Shown: positions 54,193 to 63,826, numbered from the stretch's first letter. The stretch: DNA of 64,000 bases from Streptomyces sp. NBC_00376 (GCF_036077095.1 NZ_CP107961.1:610442-674441); one strand, 5' to 3'. Numbers and translations: made by a program. The notes: generated by a model not told the origin, from the sequence alone.

Positions 54193-54763
54193 TAGCTACT
54201 CCTTGCTCAGCAGGGGAGCGACACATCACACGGTAGGAACCCAACATCCTGATTTGTTATTTTTTATGGCTAAACCAGCGATACGAGTGGAGCTGGTGCG
54301 CCCCGCACTGCCCCACACGCCCGCGTACCCCCTGCTGTCAACTGGTCTCCGGCGCGAAAGCTTTGGCCTGAACACGGATCTGGCCGGCGCACGGGCGACA
54401 TTTCCGGTGGTCCAACTTCGTGGGAGTTCTCGCTTCCGTGTCCGGGATGGTTCTCAGTTTGATGTCCGGTCTTGGGCGTTGTGGGCCGGGCCGACCCGGG
54501 TGTTTCTATCGGGTGTTGAGCAGTGGTGGCCGGGTGCTGGTGCTGGACAAGCAGTGAGGGTTGGCTGGTCATTGAGTGGTGATAGGTGTCGTTTTGTCGG
54601 TGGGTGTTCGTCATTGTTTTGTCAGTGGGTTAGTGGGGTGTCTGAGCTGGTGGTGAGGGGTGCTGGGTTCTGACAGTGGATGCCGATGGGTGACTGTCGT
54701 TTTTGCGGGGCGTGGTGGTCGGTTTGCTGCTGATCGCTATCAGGGGTGGGGTGTTCGTGCTGG
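54193..54763. other. Left flank of the Mu/Tn5053-like module
   Basis: No gene found. It contains an AT-rich tract at 54251-54268, unusual for this window, and a T/G-rich stretch 54480-54720 with short direct repeats (described separately). This is where a transposon end would be expected. Confidence 0.4.
54587..54710. repeat. Short direct repeats, candidate transposase-binding sites
   Basis: GTTTTGTCGGTGGG (54591-54604) recurs as GTTTTGTCAGTGGG (54616-54629), 25 bases on, and a looser copy GTTTTTGCGGGG follows (54699-54710). Mu- and Tn7/Tn5053-type elements have several spaced repeats at each end that bind the transposase. A matching inverted set on the right side was not found. Confidence 0.35.
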
Positions 54764-55783
54764 TCAGTGGGGTGGTGTGGCAGCAGGGGTCGGCCATGCG
54801 GGGTCGCCGGTCAGGATGTTGATGGCGGGGGTGATTCCTGATGCTGCGGCGATGTCGGTGAGTTGGTTGTGGTGGTGGAAGTTGGTGTGCCGGAACAGGT
54901 GCCTGCTGGGGTGGTGGTGAGCGTTGAGGTAGTGCCAGGCCCGTGCGGCGATCAGCAGGGGCTGCGCCCATGTGGGGACGGGGTGCCAGCGGCGTGTGCT
55001 TGTCGGCCGGTACGGCCGGCGGGGGAGGGCGAGGGCGGTGGCGTCGGGTGCGAGGTCTGCGAGCCGGGCGGCGGCTAGTTGTTCGGGCTGGTCTGTGTTG
55101 CTGAGGAGTTGGGCGGCGAGGAGTCCTGCGTGGAGCGGGTGCCCGATCTGCTGTACCTGCTGGATGAGTTCGTGTCCGCTGTCTCGGGTGTGGGTGTCGG
55201 GGCCGTCTGCGTGCGGCCTCGTGCCCGGGCGTACAGGGCCTTTCTCTCGGAGCCTGTCTCGGGCCGCGTCGAAGTCGTCGGTCCTCTGGTAGCCGGTGCT
55301 CAGCCTGGCTGCGCGTTCGGTGAGACGGGTGTCCGGTTCGCGGTGCCAGATGAGGATGAGGTGGATCCCGGTACGGGCTCGCAGTGTGTCGAGCTGTTCC
55401 CATCGTGTCGGGGTGAGGGTGTGGGCGCGCAGGACGATGACGTGTCCGGTCCGATGGGCGTTGATCCAGGAAGCGGCTGCGGTCCAGGCGGGGCCCACCT
55501 TGTCTGCCCACGAGGCGCGGTGCCGGGGCGCGTTCATATCGTGGGGCGGGAGCTGTTTGCCGAGCGCGCACAGGATGTCCTGGGCCAGAGCGGGCGGGGC
55601 GGACGAGCCGGGGGAGGGGTGGAGGGTGACGCGTCCGTTCTCGGGGGAGTGTGCGTCCAGGGCGGCAGCCGTCCATGCGGGGTGGTCGTCGGCGTCGATG
55701 ACGATACGGACCGCTCGGGCTGCTGTGTGCCTTCGGCCTCGTGAGGCTGCGCTGCGCGTGGCCGGGATGTTGCTGCCGCTCAC
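54764..55783 (-). CDS. Third protein of the Mu/Tn5053-like module, unknown function
   Basis: The 339-aa protein begins with a basic segment (RSAASRGRRHTAARAVRIVI), has a central VIVLRAHTLTPTRWEQLDTL followed by IHLILIWH that looks like the beta-strand/Walker-B part of an AAA protein but without a P-loop, and ends in a His-rich helical region. It lacks the cysteine zinc finger of TniQ/TnsD target selectors. Its ATG overlaps the stop of the ATPase gene (55780-55783), so it belongs to the same operon. A degenerate ATPase subunit or target-selection factor is conceivable. Confidence 0.6.
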   Translation of the reverse strand: MSGSNIPATRSAASRGRRHTAARAVRIVIDADDHPAWTAAALDAHSPENGRVTLHPSPGSSAPPALAQDILCALGKQLPPHDMNAPRHRASWADKVGPAWTAAASWINAHRTGHVIVLRAHTLTPTRWEQLDTLRARTGIHLILIWHREPDTRLTERAARLSTGYQRTDDFDAARDRLREKGPVRPGTRPHADGPDTHTRDSGHELIQQVQQIGHPLHAGLLAAQLLSNTDQPEQLAAARLADLAPDATALALPRRPYRPTSTRRWHPVPTWAQPLLIAARAWHYLNAHHHPSRHLFRHTNFHHHNQLTDIAAASGITPAINILTGDPAWPTPAATPPH

Positions 55784-56559
55784 ATGCCGCCGATCTTGCT
55801 GTAGACCCAGTGGATGAGCTCTTCGGTGACGTGCTCGGTGCCGGTCTTGTCCATGCCGGAGACCAGGTGGGCGGTGATGTTGGCCCAGTTACGGAAGCTG
55901 CCGTGGGCGGCTTCCTGGTCGACCATGTCGATCAGCGAGGGCTCGCAGGTGGCCCATATGGGGTGGAAGGCGGGGATGACCTTGCGGATCTGGTTCTTGG
56001 GCAGACGGGTGAACTCCTGCCAGATGTAGATCCGCGAGGCCAGCATCGGCTCGCGCCGCAGTACGCGATAGCAGTTGTCGCCGCCGGCGAAGATGACCGC
56101 GATGTCGGTGTGCTTGTCGTCCCACAGGTGGCGCCAGAACTCGAATCCGGTCCGGCTCATCCACTGTGCCTCGTCGCAGACCAGGACCCGGAACTGTTCG
56201 GCGAGAGCCTCTTTGAGGAGGGCATCGAACTCGCTGGGCCGCCTCGGTGGTTCACCGGGCAGCCGCAGCGCCTTGAACAGGCCGTGCCGGATGTCGCGCG
56301 GGGTGGGTCCGGCCCGTAGCTCGAGCCGGTAGGTCGCCCGCGGTGCCAGCTCGCGCAGGGCGGAGTTCACGGCCATGGTCTTGCCGTAGCCGGCCGGCCC
56401 GTACGCGCACATCATGGCCTTGGCCTTGATGACCGCTTCGATGTTGTCCTTGGTGGTCAGCAGTGATTCCGTGCCGACCAGCTGGGCGTCTTCGAGGCCG
56501 AGGAAATGATCGTCACGCATCGCAGGCAGACGCCCGTAGGCCAGGTCAGTTCGTGTCAC
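55780..56559 (-). CDS. tniB: AAA+ transposition ATPase (TniB/MuB/TnsC-like)
   Basis: The 259-aa protein has Walker A GPAGYGKTM, Walker B VLVCDEAQW and sensor residues in FAGGDNCYRVL, as in TniB, IstB and MuB proteins that choose and deliver target DNA to the transposase. GTG 56559 has AAGGA eight bases upstream and overlaps the transposase stop by 14 bases; an internal ATG at 56520 is an alternative. It lies between the transposase and the third protein. Confidence 0.85.
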   Translation of the reverse strand: MTRTDLAYGRLPAMRDDHFLGLEDAQLVGTESLLTTKDNIEAVIKAKAMMCAYGPAGYGKTMAVNSALRELAPRATYRLELRAGPTPRDIRHGLFKALRLPGEPPRRPSEFDALLKEALAEQFRVLVCDEAQWMSRTGFEFWRHLWDDKHTDIAVIFAGGDNCYRVLRREPMLASRIYIWQEFTRLPKNQIRKVIPAFHPIWATCEPSLIDMVDQEAAHGSFRNWANITAHLVSGMDKTGTEHVTEELIHWVYSKIGGM

Positions 56560-58141
56560 CGTGACGGTCCTTTTCCTGCTCGGTGGATGAGGGTTCGATG
56601 GGCCTGGCCCAGTGCTCGGGCGCGGGAGCGTGAGGGATGAGGTCGGGGCGGGCCAGCGTCCTGCGCCCGCTTCGGCCGGTCTCGTCGAGCTCGCCAGCCG
56701 CTTCGCTGTGGGTGGGGGTCCGGCTGCGCGTGGCGGGCGCGGCAACGGTCTGGGCCTTGAAACGGTCCCGCCGGAGCTTCTCGGCGGCCTTGAGATCAGC
56801 GCGCAGGCGGCGGGCGGCCGCGGTGCGCGCAGCTTTGAGCGCACGGACCTGCTCGCCAGTGGCTGCGTCGGCCAGGTACGCGCTGCCCAGATGGGCCCCG
56901 GAGACGCCGAAGACCTCGATGAGGTCGTCGTGGTGGGGCAGATGCCGGACCACGACGCGGGTGCCGGTACGGCCCACCATCCAGTCGGCGATGTAGTCCC
57001 GACGGTGCCAGCGGACGCCGTGAGTGGTGATGGTGCGCTCCCGCCCGTCGTCCTCGAGGGCGAAACCGGCGAGCTGCTCGGCCGGCACATCGGCCACGGG
57101 GGTGGGATCGGCCGCCCATGCCTGGAGCGGTGTCCTGCCGCCCAGGGCATCGGGGCGGTGCTCGCTGTTCCACCACTGCACCCAATCCAGCAGGCCGCTG
57201 ACGAAAGAGGCGAAGGTGAGCGCGGGAGCGTCGGGGTCCGCCGGGCGCCCGCCGGTGAGTTTGGGCCGGTGGGTGTAGCGGGGCAGGAGCACGAAGTGCA
57301 TCTCTTCGGCGGCGTCGTTGAGCGCCTCGACCGTGCCCTTGAGATGCGGGGTGTAAGCGGGCAGGTCGATGACCGCGACGGCGAACGCCCCCATCGCGCC
57401 CGTGACCGTGCGGCACAGGAACTCCTTGCCCCGGTCCACCCGGATCGCGGCCGGCAGCCCGCCCGCAGGCCCGTACGGCGCCCGCCGGTCGATCGCGGAC
57501 CGCAACGCGGCCAGGACCGCGTCCCTGGAGGGTGCGTGCGGGGTGACGGCCACACCGACGATCACCTTGGTCGCGCAGTCGATGAACCAGGTCACCCACG
57601 GACAGACCAGCTCGCCCTCAACGTCCACCTGGACCGGCACCCGCTTGTGATCGCCCTCCCAGACCACGTTGCGGTGAGTGGGCGGACGCTTGGCGAACAC
57701 GTCATGCGCCCGCCGCGCCTTCTCGCCCTGCCTGAGCCCGGCCCGCTCGCCGGCCGTCAGGTCCCGGCGAATGGCCCGGTGCAGTGTCGCCAGCGAGGGA
57801 ACCTCGGGCCGCTCGGGATCCTTGCGGGCACGTTCGACGAGTTCGGCATGGACCCGGGAAGCGTTTCCGCCCCACAAGGCCAGCAGCTGCCGTACCTCAG
57901 CCGTCACCGTGAACCGCCCGGCCGGCATCCGGTCCAGGCGGCCCTCCGCCCGGGCCGCGGCCAGCCACCGCCACACCGTCCGCTCCGACTTCCCCAACGC
58001 CTGTGCCACCAGCCGGACATGGCCGGACGTCAGCTCGCCCCGGACCTCCAAGCCGAACAGCCGCTGCACCGCGGCCACCCGGCCGACCTCGACGGCACGT
58101 ACTGTCTGCGCGTGCCGTGCACCAGTTCTGTCGTCGGACAT
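56546..58141 (-). CDS. tniA: Mu-type DDE transposase (TniA-like)
   Basis: The 531-aa protein has N-terminal helix-turn-helix regions (LTSGHVRLVAQALGKSERTV), an rve integrase core with Asp in VVWEGDHKRVPV, Asp in AIRVDRGKEFLC and Glu in LKGTVEALND, and a Mu transposase C-terminal beta-barrel (GVRWHRRDYIADWMVGRTGT). The frame is intact. With TniB it makes up the core of a Tn5053/Mu-like transposon. No resolvase is present, and no resistance or Cas genes are attached. Confidence 0.9.
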   Translation of the reverse strand: MSDDRTGARHAQTVRAVEVGRVAAVQRLFGLEVRGELTSGHVRLVAQALGKSERTVWRWLAAARAEGRLDRMPAGRFTVTAEVRQLLALWGGNASRVHAELVERARKDPERPEVPSLATLHRAIRRDLTAGERAGLRQGEKARRAHDVFAKRPPTHRNVVWEGDHKRVPVQVDVEGELVCPWVTWFIDCATKVIVGVAVTPHAPSRDAVLAALRSAIDRRAPYGPAGGLPAAIRVDRGKEFLCRTVTGAMGAFAVAVIDLPAYTPHLKGTVEALNDAAEEMHFVLLPRYTHRPKLTGGRPADPDAPALTFASFVSGLLDWVQWWNSEHRPDALGGRTPLQAWAADPTPVADVPAEQLAGFALEDDGRERTITTHGVRWHRRDYIADWMVGRTGTRVVVRHLPHHDDLIEVFGVSGAHLGSAYLADAATGEQVRALKAARTAAARRLRADLKAAEKLRRDRFKAQTVAAPATRSRTPTHSEAAGELDETGRSGRRTLARPDLIPHAPAPEHWARPIEPSSTEQEKDRHGDTN

Positions 58142-58602
58142 GCTCCAGGTCTCTCACGGGATCTGCAGCCCGTTGACGGGATCCGGCATTGCGATGACAG
58201 TGACGAGGCGCATCTGCTAAAGCTTCTCCACCGGCATCCTTCGGCTTCCGTGTGCTGTTCTCAGCGGCGCCGTTTTGAGCTTGTGGGGTGGTCAATGACG
58301 TCGGCTGCTGCCCGGCCAGTGCGGTGAGGCTGCCGGAGCCGGTGAGGCAGGCCATCACCCGGGACGGCATCAGCGGCGCGCCCGATACTCATGGCAACAG
58401 CAGGCGAACAACGGCTTCGCTGCAGGACTCCCGGCCAGACGACCAATCGGACGATCCTGCGATAGCGACCATTGGAGATTTGCCGGAGAGTTGAGATTCA
58501 GCATCCGCGCGTCCGTCACGATTCCTAGTTCCAGCAGGGCGATCGGGCCACGGAGTGATGTCAGTGGTGACGGGCAGAATGTGGTCAGGGGAAGGAGTGG
58601 CA
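58142..58602. other. Right flank of the transposition module
   Basis: No gene recognised over these 461 bases. It should hold the promoter of the transposase operon and the right end of the element, but no clear inverted partner of the left-side repeats was found. GGAAGGAG at 58590-58597 is the ribosome site of the next gene. Confidence 0.4.
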
Positions 58603-58836
58603 ATGTCCACTGAGGGGTCTGACCTGCGGATACCTGCGCCCAGCGGTTGCCGTTGGTGCGGGGTCGATGAACGCGAGCACATGCAGCGGTGGAAGCCGCC
58701 GGTGGGATGGCACGAGTGGGTCGCTCCGACACTGGAGCAACGAAAGAAGCGCATGCTGGCCCGCCGCCGGCAAGGCCGTTCCGGTTCCGGCGGTGGACTA
58801 GCCATGCTAGGACGTCTCAGGATGCTAGCTCTCTGA
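58603..58836 (+). CDS. Small conserved protein with a CxxC motif
   Basis: The 77-aa protein begins MSTEGSDLRIPAPSGCRWCG and continues DEREHMQRWKPPVGWHEWV with a basic tail rich in Arg. The CRWCG pair plus a later His and Trp look like a small zinc-binding knuckle. I recognise the pattern from recurrent Streptomyces small proteins, often near mobile DNA, without known function. The ribosome site GGAAGGAG is excellent. Its 3' end overlaps the convergent OLD gene by 20 bases. Confidence 0.65.
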   Translation: MSTEGSDLRIPAPSGCRWCGVDEREHMQRWKPPVGWHEWVAPTLEQRKKRMLARRRQGRSGSGGGLAMLGRLRMLAL

Positions 58837-60700
58837 GATGCTTGAAGACGCTCCGCAGCTGCTCCGGCACGTCGTCCGAGTCGTCCAGGGCCATGGCCAG
58901 CTCGCACATCATCTCGGGCTTGCCGCCAGGGCCGCTTGTGCTGTCCGCTTGCAGCATTTCCTGGACCGCTCCGCTGAACTTGCCCCGGCCGCGAAGAGCG
59001 GCGAAGTCGGCAGGCTGCCAGGCACCGTCGGCTTTGGCCCAGATCTTGTTGGCGACACGGGCCCATACGTCATCGCGGAAGAGCTCTTCGAGCTCGTTGA
59101 ACTTCTCCTCCTGCGGGGCATCATCCTCCGGTTCACCGAGGAAGCTCACGTAGCGGCGGGCATGGGGACCGAAGAACTGGGTGAGCTTGGGGGTCTTGAA
59201 AATGCCCTTGCTCACATTGCGGCTGTCGGCATCGACCACCAGCATGAGCGTGCGCCCCTGCTTGATGAGGTACCGGGCCAGATGCAGAGCACCTTCGTTG
59301 TTGAAGCACGCCCACAGAGCAATGCCAGCTGCCTGCAATGACAGCCCTTCGCACAGCCGGAACAGCAGAGGGAAGGCACGCTGCTCGGTCTCACCTTCCA
59401 CGGCCAGGAAGCAGCGTTCGTGCAGCAGCACAGAATTCCGCAACCCGACCGCGGCCGCGATCTTCCCCAAGTGCGCATCGATCTCGTCGCCCACAAGCCC
59501 CGCCCCGAGCCGTTCCACCACAGTGCGGTGGTCTTCCAGCTTCAGATGCACCACGTCGGAGATCTCGACCCCGTCAATGAGATTCATCGAGTGCGTCGCC
59601 ACCAGCACGCTGACATTACGAACAGCGCTCTGTGCCCGGATCAACTCCATGATCTTGCGCTGATGGGCGTAGTCGAGGTGGGTATCCGGCTCGTCGTACA
59701 CCACGATCGTCTGCACCGGTGGCGGCTCGGACGCCTCACCATCACAGGGGCTCACCGCAGTAGGGGCGGTATCTTCTTCCTCGGCCAGCAGCTCGCTGGT
59801 CCATTCCCAGATGGCCAGTGAGATACGACGGTTGCTGCCCAACCCGGTGCGGTCCAGCCCTACGGCCTCACCAGCACGGCGGGCGATGCGCAACGGCGCA
59901 GCCCTGAATCCCTGCTGGAAGGAGACATCAGGATCGACAGAGACCTTCTTCAGGTCCGGGCAGCGCGTCTGGATGTGGTCGCACAGAGACTTGGCGTCAA
60001 TGCGCAACCGGTCCTGGACCTCGTCCTCGATGATGGTGAGCTTGCCCTTGAGTTCCGGATCCGCCATGTGGCTCTGGAAACGGCCGACCAGCGCAGTCTT
60101 GACGGCATCATCCGGCTTGGCCACTTTGCCGTCGAACGGAAGGTACCGCGGCATGCGCTTGTCGAGATTGGAATGCGCAGGCACCCAGCCCTCTGAGGTG
60201 GCGTGCTCACGCCCGTACGTGCGCAGAGCCTGTTCCAAGTCCGGCTTGCGCATGGAGACGGGAGAGAGCTCGCACTCCTTAACCATGTCCTTCAACGCCG
60301 GTGCAAGGTGCTGCGACAGGTCACGCAACCGCTCATCATCCGGAATGGGCTGCCAGATCTCCAGACGGGGAACCAGATCTTCTGTCGAACAGCGGCGCAG
60401 CCGAACCTGCTCAGGAAGGTTGAATTGCTCCTGTTCCCAGGTGTCCAGAGTGAACGATCCGACAACGCTGGTCTCCTCACACCGCACCGGCGTCGCGGAC
60501 ACGTCTCCTCCATCGACGGTCAGGTAGGTGCGGTCGTCCTCCGCCAACACATGTTTGCCAAGCAGGAAGGCAAGAGCGTCCAGCAGCGCGCTCTTGCCAC
60601 CATCGTTGTGCCCGGCGAGGATCGTGGGCTTCCTAACGGGGATTTCTGCGACCTCGGTCAACGAGCGGAAACCACTCACGCTAAAGCTGTTCAGGTGCAC
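58817..60700 (-). CDS. OLD-family ATP-dependent nuclease
   Basis: The 627-aa protein has an SMC-like ATPase split by a long insertion: LNSFSVSGFRSL at the N-terminus, Walker A GHNDGGKSALLDAL (about residue 30), a signature and Walker B region IVVYDEPDTHLDYAH, and the His switch VATHSMNLID. A C-terminal TOPRIM nuclease domain follows (FLAVEGETEQRAFPLLF, then LMLVVDADSRNVSKG). OLD proteins include phage P2 Old and the Gabija nuclease GajA, both antiphage. No GajB-type UvrD helicase lies beside it. GTG 60700 is preferred because conserved sequence starts there; ATG 60799 would add 33 atypical residues. Confidence 0.85.
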   Translation of the reverse strand: MHLNSFSVSGFRSLTEVAEIPVRKPTILAGHNDGGKSALLDALAFLLGKHVLAEDDRTYLTVDGGDVSATPVRCEETSVVGSFTLDTWEQEQFNLPEQVRLRRCSTEDLVPRLEIWQPIPDDERLRDLSQHLAPALKDMVKECELSPVSMRKPDLEQALRTYGREHATSEGWVPAHSNLDKRMPRYLPFDGKVAKPDDAVKTALVGRFQSHMADPELKGKLTIIEDEVQDRLRIDAKSLCDHIQTRCPDLKKVSVDPDVSFQQGFRAAPLRIARRAGEAVGLDRTGLGSNRRISLAIWEWTSELLAEEEDTAPTAVSPCDGEASEPPPVQTIVVYDEPDTHLDYAHQRKIMELIRAQSAVRNVSVLVATHSMNLIDGVEISDVVHLKLEDHRTVVERLGAGLVGDEIDAHLGKIAAAVGLRNSVLLHERCFLAVEGETEQRAFPLLFRLCEGLSLQAAGIALWACFNNEGALHLARYLIKQGRTLMLVVDADSRNVSKGIFKTPKLTQFFGPHARRYVSFLGEPEDDAPQEEKFNELEELFRDDVWARVANKIWAKADGAWQPADFAALRGRGKFSGAVQEMLQADSTSGPGGKPEMMCELAMALDDSDDVPEQLRSVFKHLRELAS

Positions 60701-60881
60701 TGCGCGACCGCTCCAACTCCCGCGCCGACGATCCTTCGCGAGCCCACAACCTGCGTTGCCAAGGACGCGTGGCGCTAATCCCAACCCCGGTCGGTCCATC
60801 CTAGAGCGTTCGTCGCAGCGTCACCCTCGGTCCCACCCAACCCCTGCCCGAGTGCCTGGCATCCCCACCCGACAAGCAGGC

Positions 60882-63476
60882 CTACCAGCGCATGCCGAGC
60901 TGGTCGAGGTCGACCCGTCGCTGCCCGGCGAGCTTCCCGGCCCGTTTACGCACGTTGTCGAGCCATGTACCGAGCTTGACGGCCACGACCCCGTCATCAC
61001 CGTTCTGACGGCCCACCAAGCCCGCTTCCGCCCCCACTCGCTCGACGTGCTTCCGGGGCACCCGAAGATGCCCCTCACGGGCATGGAACTGCCGTGCGGC
61101 GCGGAGGTTCACCGCCCACATGTCGTCCTGTGTCCGTTTCACCGGCCGTTCTGTCTCCTCGACGGGGTCGACCCCGAGGACGTTCTCCAGGAGCCATTGC
61201 TGTGCGGGAAGGAGTTGTTCCCACCCGAGCCGCTGCGCCGTCACCCACCTCCCGAGGTCCTCGCCCTGCACGATCACCTTCCCGGCCGCCACCGGCAGGG
61301 CCCCGCCATCCTGGAGGAGGTTCTGGACGAGCCGGAAGCAGCGTTGCCACCCCGTGTCCCATACCGGGCACCACCCCGGATCGATCTCCTCCAACACAGC
61401 GCGCCGCGCTTCGGTCAACGCACCCGCACTGATCTCGACAGCCAGGCCGGCCTGCCGCCGCTGCGCATTGGCATCCGCGGTCCGGGCGGCGAATCGCTGG
61501 TTCTTGACCCAGGCCCCGACCGGATACCCCTCCCAGACCGCGGTCGCGGGAGGCAACAGGTGCCCGTGCACGGCCGCCCAGGCGCGGGCGGCTGTGAGGC
61601 CTTCCTCGAACGCAACGTCCTGATGGGACCAGACCATGCCCAGCCCGTCGAGCTGTTCCGCCCGCCCCGGATCCAGGCGTCCGGCCTTGTGGGTTTTCCG
61701 CTGGTTGGCGAGCCAGGTCCCGAGCGGGAACCCCGCCGGGGCCCAGCCTTCCGGGGTGACGTAGTCGTACGGCACCCGCAGCTGATCCGTCCCGGTCTCC
61801 TTCACGTACCGCACGCATGCCTGGATACCTCGGCGCCAGAACGTGTTCTCCGGCTCGATGACCCGCAGCTTCACGAACTGCGCCAGCAGTGCCGGATCCC
61901 TGGGTGTGCTGAACTTCAGCAGCTCCCGCGCGGGCACACTCGGCGCCCGCACGCCCTCCGGCTCTTCCCGCTCAGCTTCCGCCTCGCCTTCCTCGGCACT
62001 CTCCGGGTACCAACTCCCGCTGCGGATACGGGGGTCGGCGAGGTGTTCGATCGTGTCGGTGTCGTGTGCCCGCAGCGCCCCGAGGACCTTGGCGAGGGTT
62101 CCGTAGGCGTCCGAGGTCAGCATTTCGTCCGGTGTTTCGCCCGGTGCGAGGAATACCGGAACAATCAAAGAAGCAATCTTTCCCTCACCGGGGCTGATTC
62201 GCAGGGCGCGTCCGACCATTTGCACGATATCGATCATCGATCCCCGCGCATCGCAGAATGCGACGGAATCACAATTTGCCGTATCGACGCCCTCACCCAG
62301 TACCTTCACTGAACTGAGCACGCGCAACGCCGCCGGCACCAACCCCTTCCCTGAACGCTCCCCACCCCTGCTGCGCCCCCCGACACCACCCTCGACCAGC
62401 TGCGCCTGGTCCTGGCTCGTGATGGTGTTGGAGGCGAACTCCTCCAGGACGGCGCGGCGGTGGGCGGGCGGGTGTTCGCCGTACAGCCAGTCCGCCCATA
62501 CCCGCCCCGGCTCCGGGTACCGCCTGGGGTTGTCTTCCCACAGCTTCCGGGCTGCGTCGACGACTCCTGTGGCCATGGCTTCGGCTTCGCTGACGCGGCT
62601 GTGGAACGTCAGGACCTTGCGCAGGTTTTCCTGGGCGGCAGCGGTCACGATCCCGGTCTGCAGCGCCGCGAGCCGTGCTCCACGTGCGGCGTCCGACCCG
62701 TACCCGGCTTCCTCGCGCAGCTGATGGAACTCAGGGTCGGAGATGTCGACGCACACCACCTGGTACGGGGCCACCAGGCCCCGGCTCACAGCTTGTGAGA
62801 GCGTCAGTTTGTACGCCACCGGCCCGAACACCCGCGACTCCGGATCCATGCTCGCGATCAACCGCGGCTCACCGGACTCACCGCCCTGAGCATGCTCGGG
62901 CGCTTCCCAGATCCGGGCCGTGGCGGTCATGTACAAACGGCGGGTCGCCGGGATTCGCACCTGGTCGTGCACCGCGGCCCACGGCTTACCCGCGTACCCA
63001 CTGGTGCGGTGCGCCTCGTCGACGACCATCAGGTCAAACGCACCAAGCCCGGCACTATGGGCGCGCTGGAGGATGCCGAGGCCGACGGCGGCATACGTGG
63101 CGAACACCGTCACCCGCTCCAGACCCCTTACCCAGGCGACGAGTTCGCCCGGATCGGTCGTGCACGGCACACCGTCGGAGTCGTCGGCGCGCAGCGAGCA
63201 GACCCCGACCATTGCCCCTGTACGGCCTCCTTCCCGCCACGCGGCCGCGGTCTGGGTCAGCAGGTCCAGTGTCGGTACCAGGACCAGGACATGTCGCGCG
63301 CCGAGTTTCTCGGCGGCCGCGACGGCGATCAGGGTCTTCCCGGAGCCGGTCGCGGCGATGACCTGGGTCCGCAGCCCCTCGGCCGGCAGGTGTCCGCTCG
63401 CAGGCGTCTGCAAGACCCTCAGAACCGCGTCGGCCGCCTCCACCTGATGCGGAAACAACTCCTTCAGCGTCACCAA
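60882..63476 (-). CDS. TtrA-like telomere-associated superfamily 2 helicase with helicase-associated repeats
   Basis: The 864-aa protein has an N-terminal SF2 helicase core: QVIAATGSGKTLIAVAAA (Walker A), LVPTLDLLTQ, VVDEAHR (DEAH-type box), MTATAR and the second RecA domain with QMVGRALRISPG. Four helicase-associated repeats follow (each around W…AAR.F..xHGHL), ending in LGMRW. This architecture is that of the telomere-linked TtrA family, found near the ends of Streptomyces chromosomes and linear plasmids. A degenerate C-terminal copy lies at 10459-10858. The hairpin array begins 350 bases upstream of its start codon. Confidence 0.9.
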   Translation of the reverse strand: MVTLKELFPHQVEAADAVLRVLQTPASGHLPAEGLRTQVIAATGSGKTLIAVAAAEKLGARHVLVLVPTLDLLTQTAAAWREGGRTGAMVGVCSLRADDSDGVPCTTDPGELVAWVRGLERVTVFATYAAVGLGILQRAHSAGLGAFDLMVVDEAHRTSGYAGKPWAAVHDQVRIPATRRLYMTATARIWEAPEHAQGGESGEPRLIASMDPESRVFGPVAYKLTLSQAVSRGLVAPYQVVCVDISDPEFHQLREEAGYGSDAARGARLAALQTGIVTAAAQENLRKVLTFHSRVSEAEAMATGVVDAARKLWEDNPRRYPEPGRVWADWLYGEHPPAHRRAVLEEFASNTITSQDQAQLVEGGVGGRSRGGERSGKGLVPAALRVLSSVKVLGEGVDTANCDSVAFCDARGSMIDIVQMVGRALRISPGEGKIASLIVPVFLAPGETPDEMLTSDAYGTLAKVLGALRAHDTDTIEHLADPRIRSGSWYPESAEEGEAEAEREEPEGVRAPSVPARELLKFSTPRDPALLAQFVKLRVIEPENTFWRRGIQACVRYVKETGTDQLRVPYDYVTPEGWAPAGFPLGTWLANQRKTHKAGRLDPGRAEQLDGLGMVWSHQDVAFEEGLTAARAWAAVHGHLLPPATAVWEGYPVGAWVKNQRFAARTADANAQRRQAGLAVEISAGALTEARRAVLEEIDPGWCPVWDTGWQRCFRLVQNLLQDGGALPVAAGKVIVQGEDLGRWVTAQRLGWEQLLPAQQWLLENVLGVDPVEETERPVKRTQDDMWAVNLRAARQFHAREGHLRVPRKHVERVGAEAGLVGRQNGDDGVVAVKLGTWLDNVRKRAGKLAGQRRVDLDQLGMRW

Positions 63477-63826
63477 AACTTCCTCTCATCGACCGCTTCA
63501 GATATATTTCCAAGCCAGAAAAGACCCGGATCCCTGTACAGCAACATGCATTTTCAGTGACTACCAAGACACAGACAATCGCCCCCAGGGACAGCGGCAG
63601 GGTGTCGGCTCACACTCCTTAATCTAGCTGGGCGTCAAGAGTGACGCACACCGACTGCAGAAGTGTTTCCAAACCTCCAGTCTGTCATCTGCGCAGAGCC
63701 GTCCCTGTCAACCCATGAACCCTCCTGACAAGGACTCAAGGGACCAGAGAACGGGTAGCAAGCCCCGGACTTCACGACCCGTCACCGCACATCCCAGCAA
63801 GGCCACCCCAACCCGTAGCCAGCCAA
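63477..63826. other. Spacer between the helicase gene and the terminal hairpins
   Basis: No gene recognised. The segment is less GC-rich close to the helicase start and presumably holds its promoter. Confidence 0.45.

Noticed and set aside
54764..55783. Third transposon gene as TniQ
   Set aside because: TniQ/TnsD proteins have paired cysteine/histidine zinc-finger motifs, and these are absent here.
54193..58602. A CRISPR-associated transposon or a CRISPR array
   Set aside because: No cas gene and no regularly spaced repeat array were found in this region or elsewhere in the window.
58817..63476. A complete Gabija defence system
   Set aside because: Gabija needs a UvrD/PcrA-like GajB. The neighbouring helicase is a DEAH-type TtrA-like protein with helicase-associated repeats.
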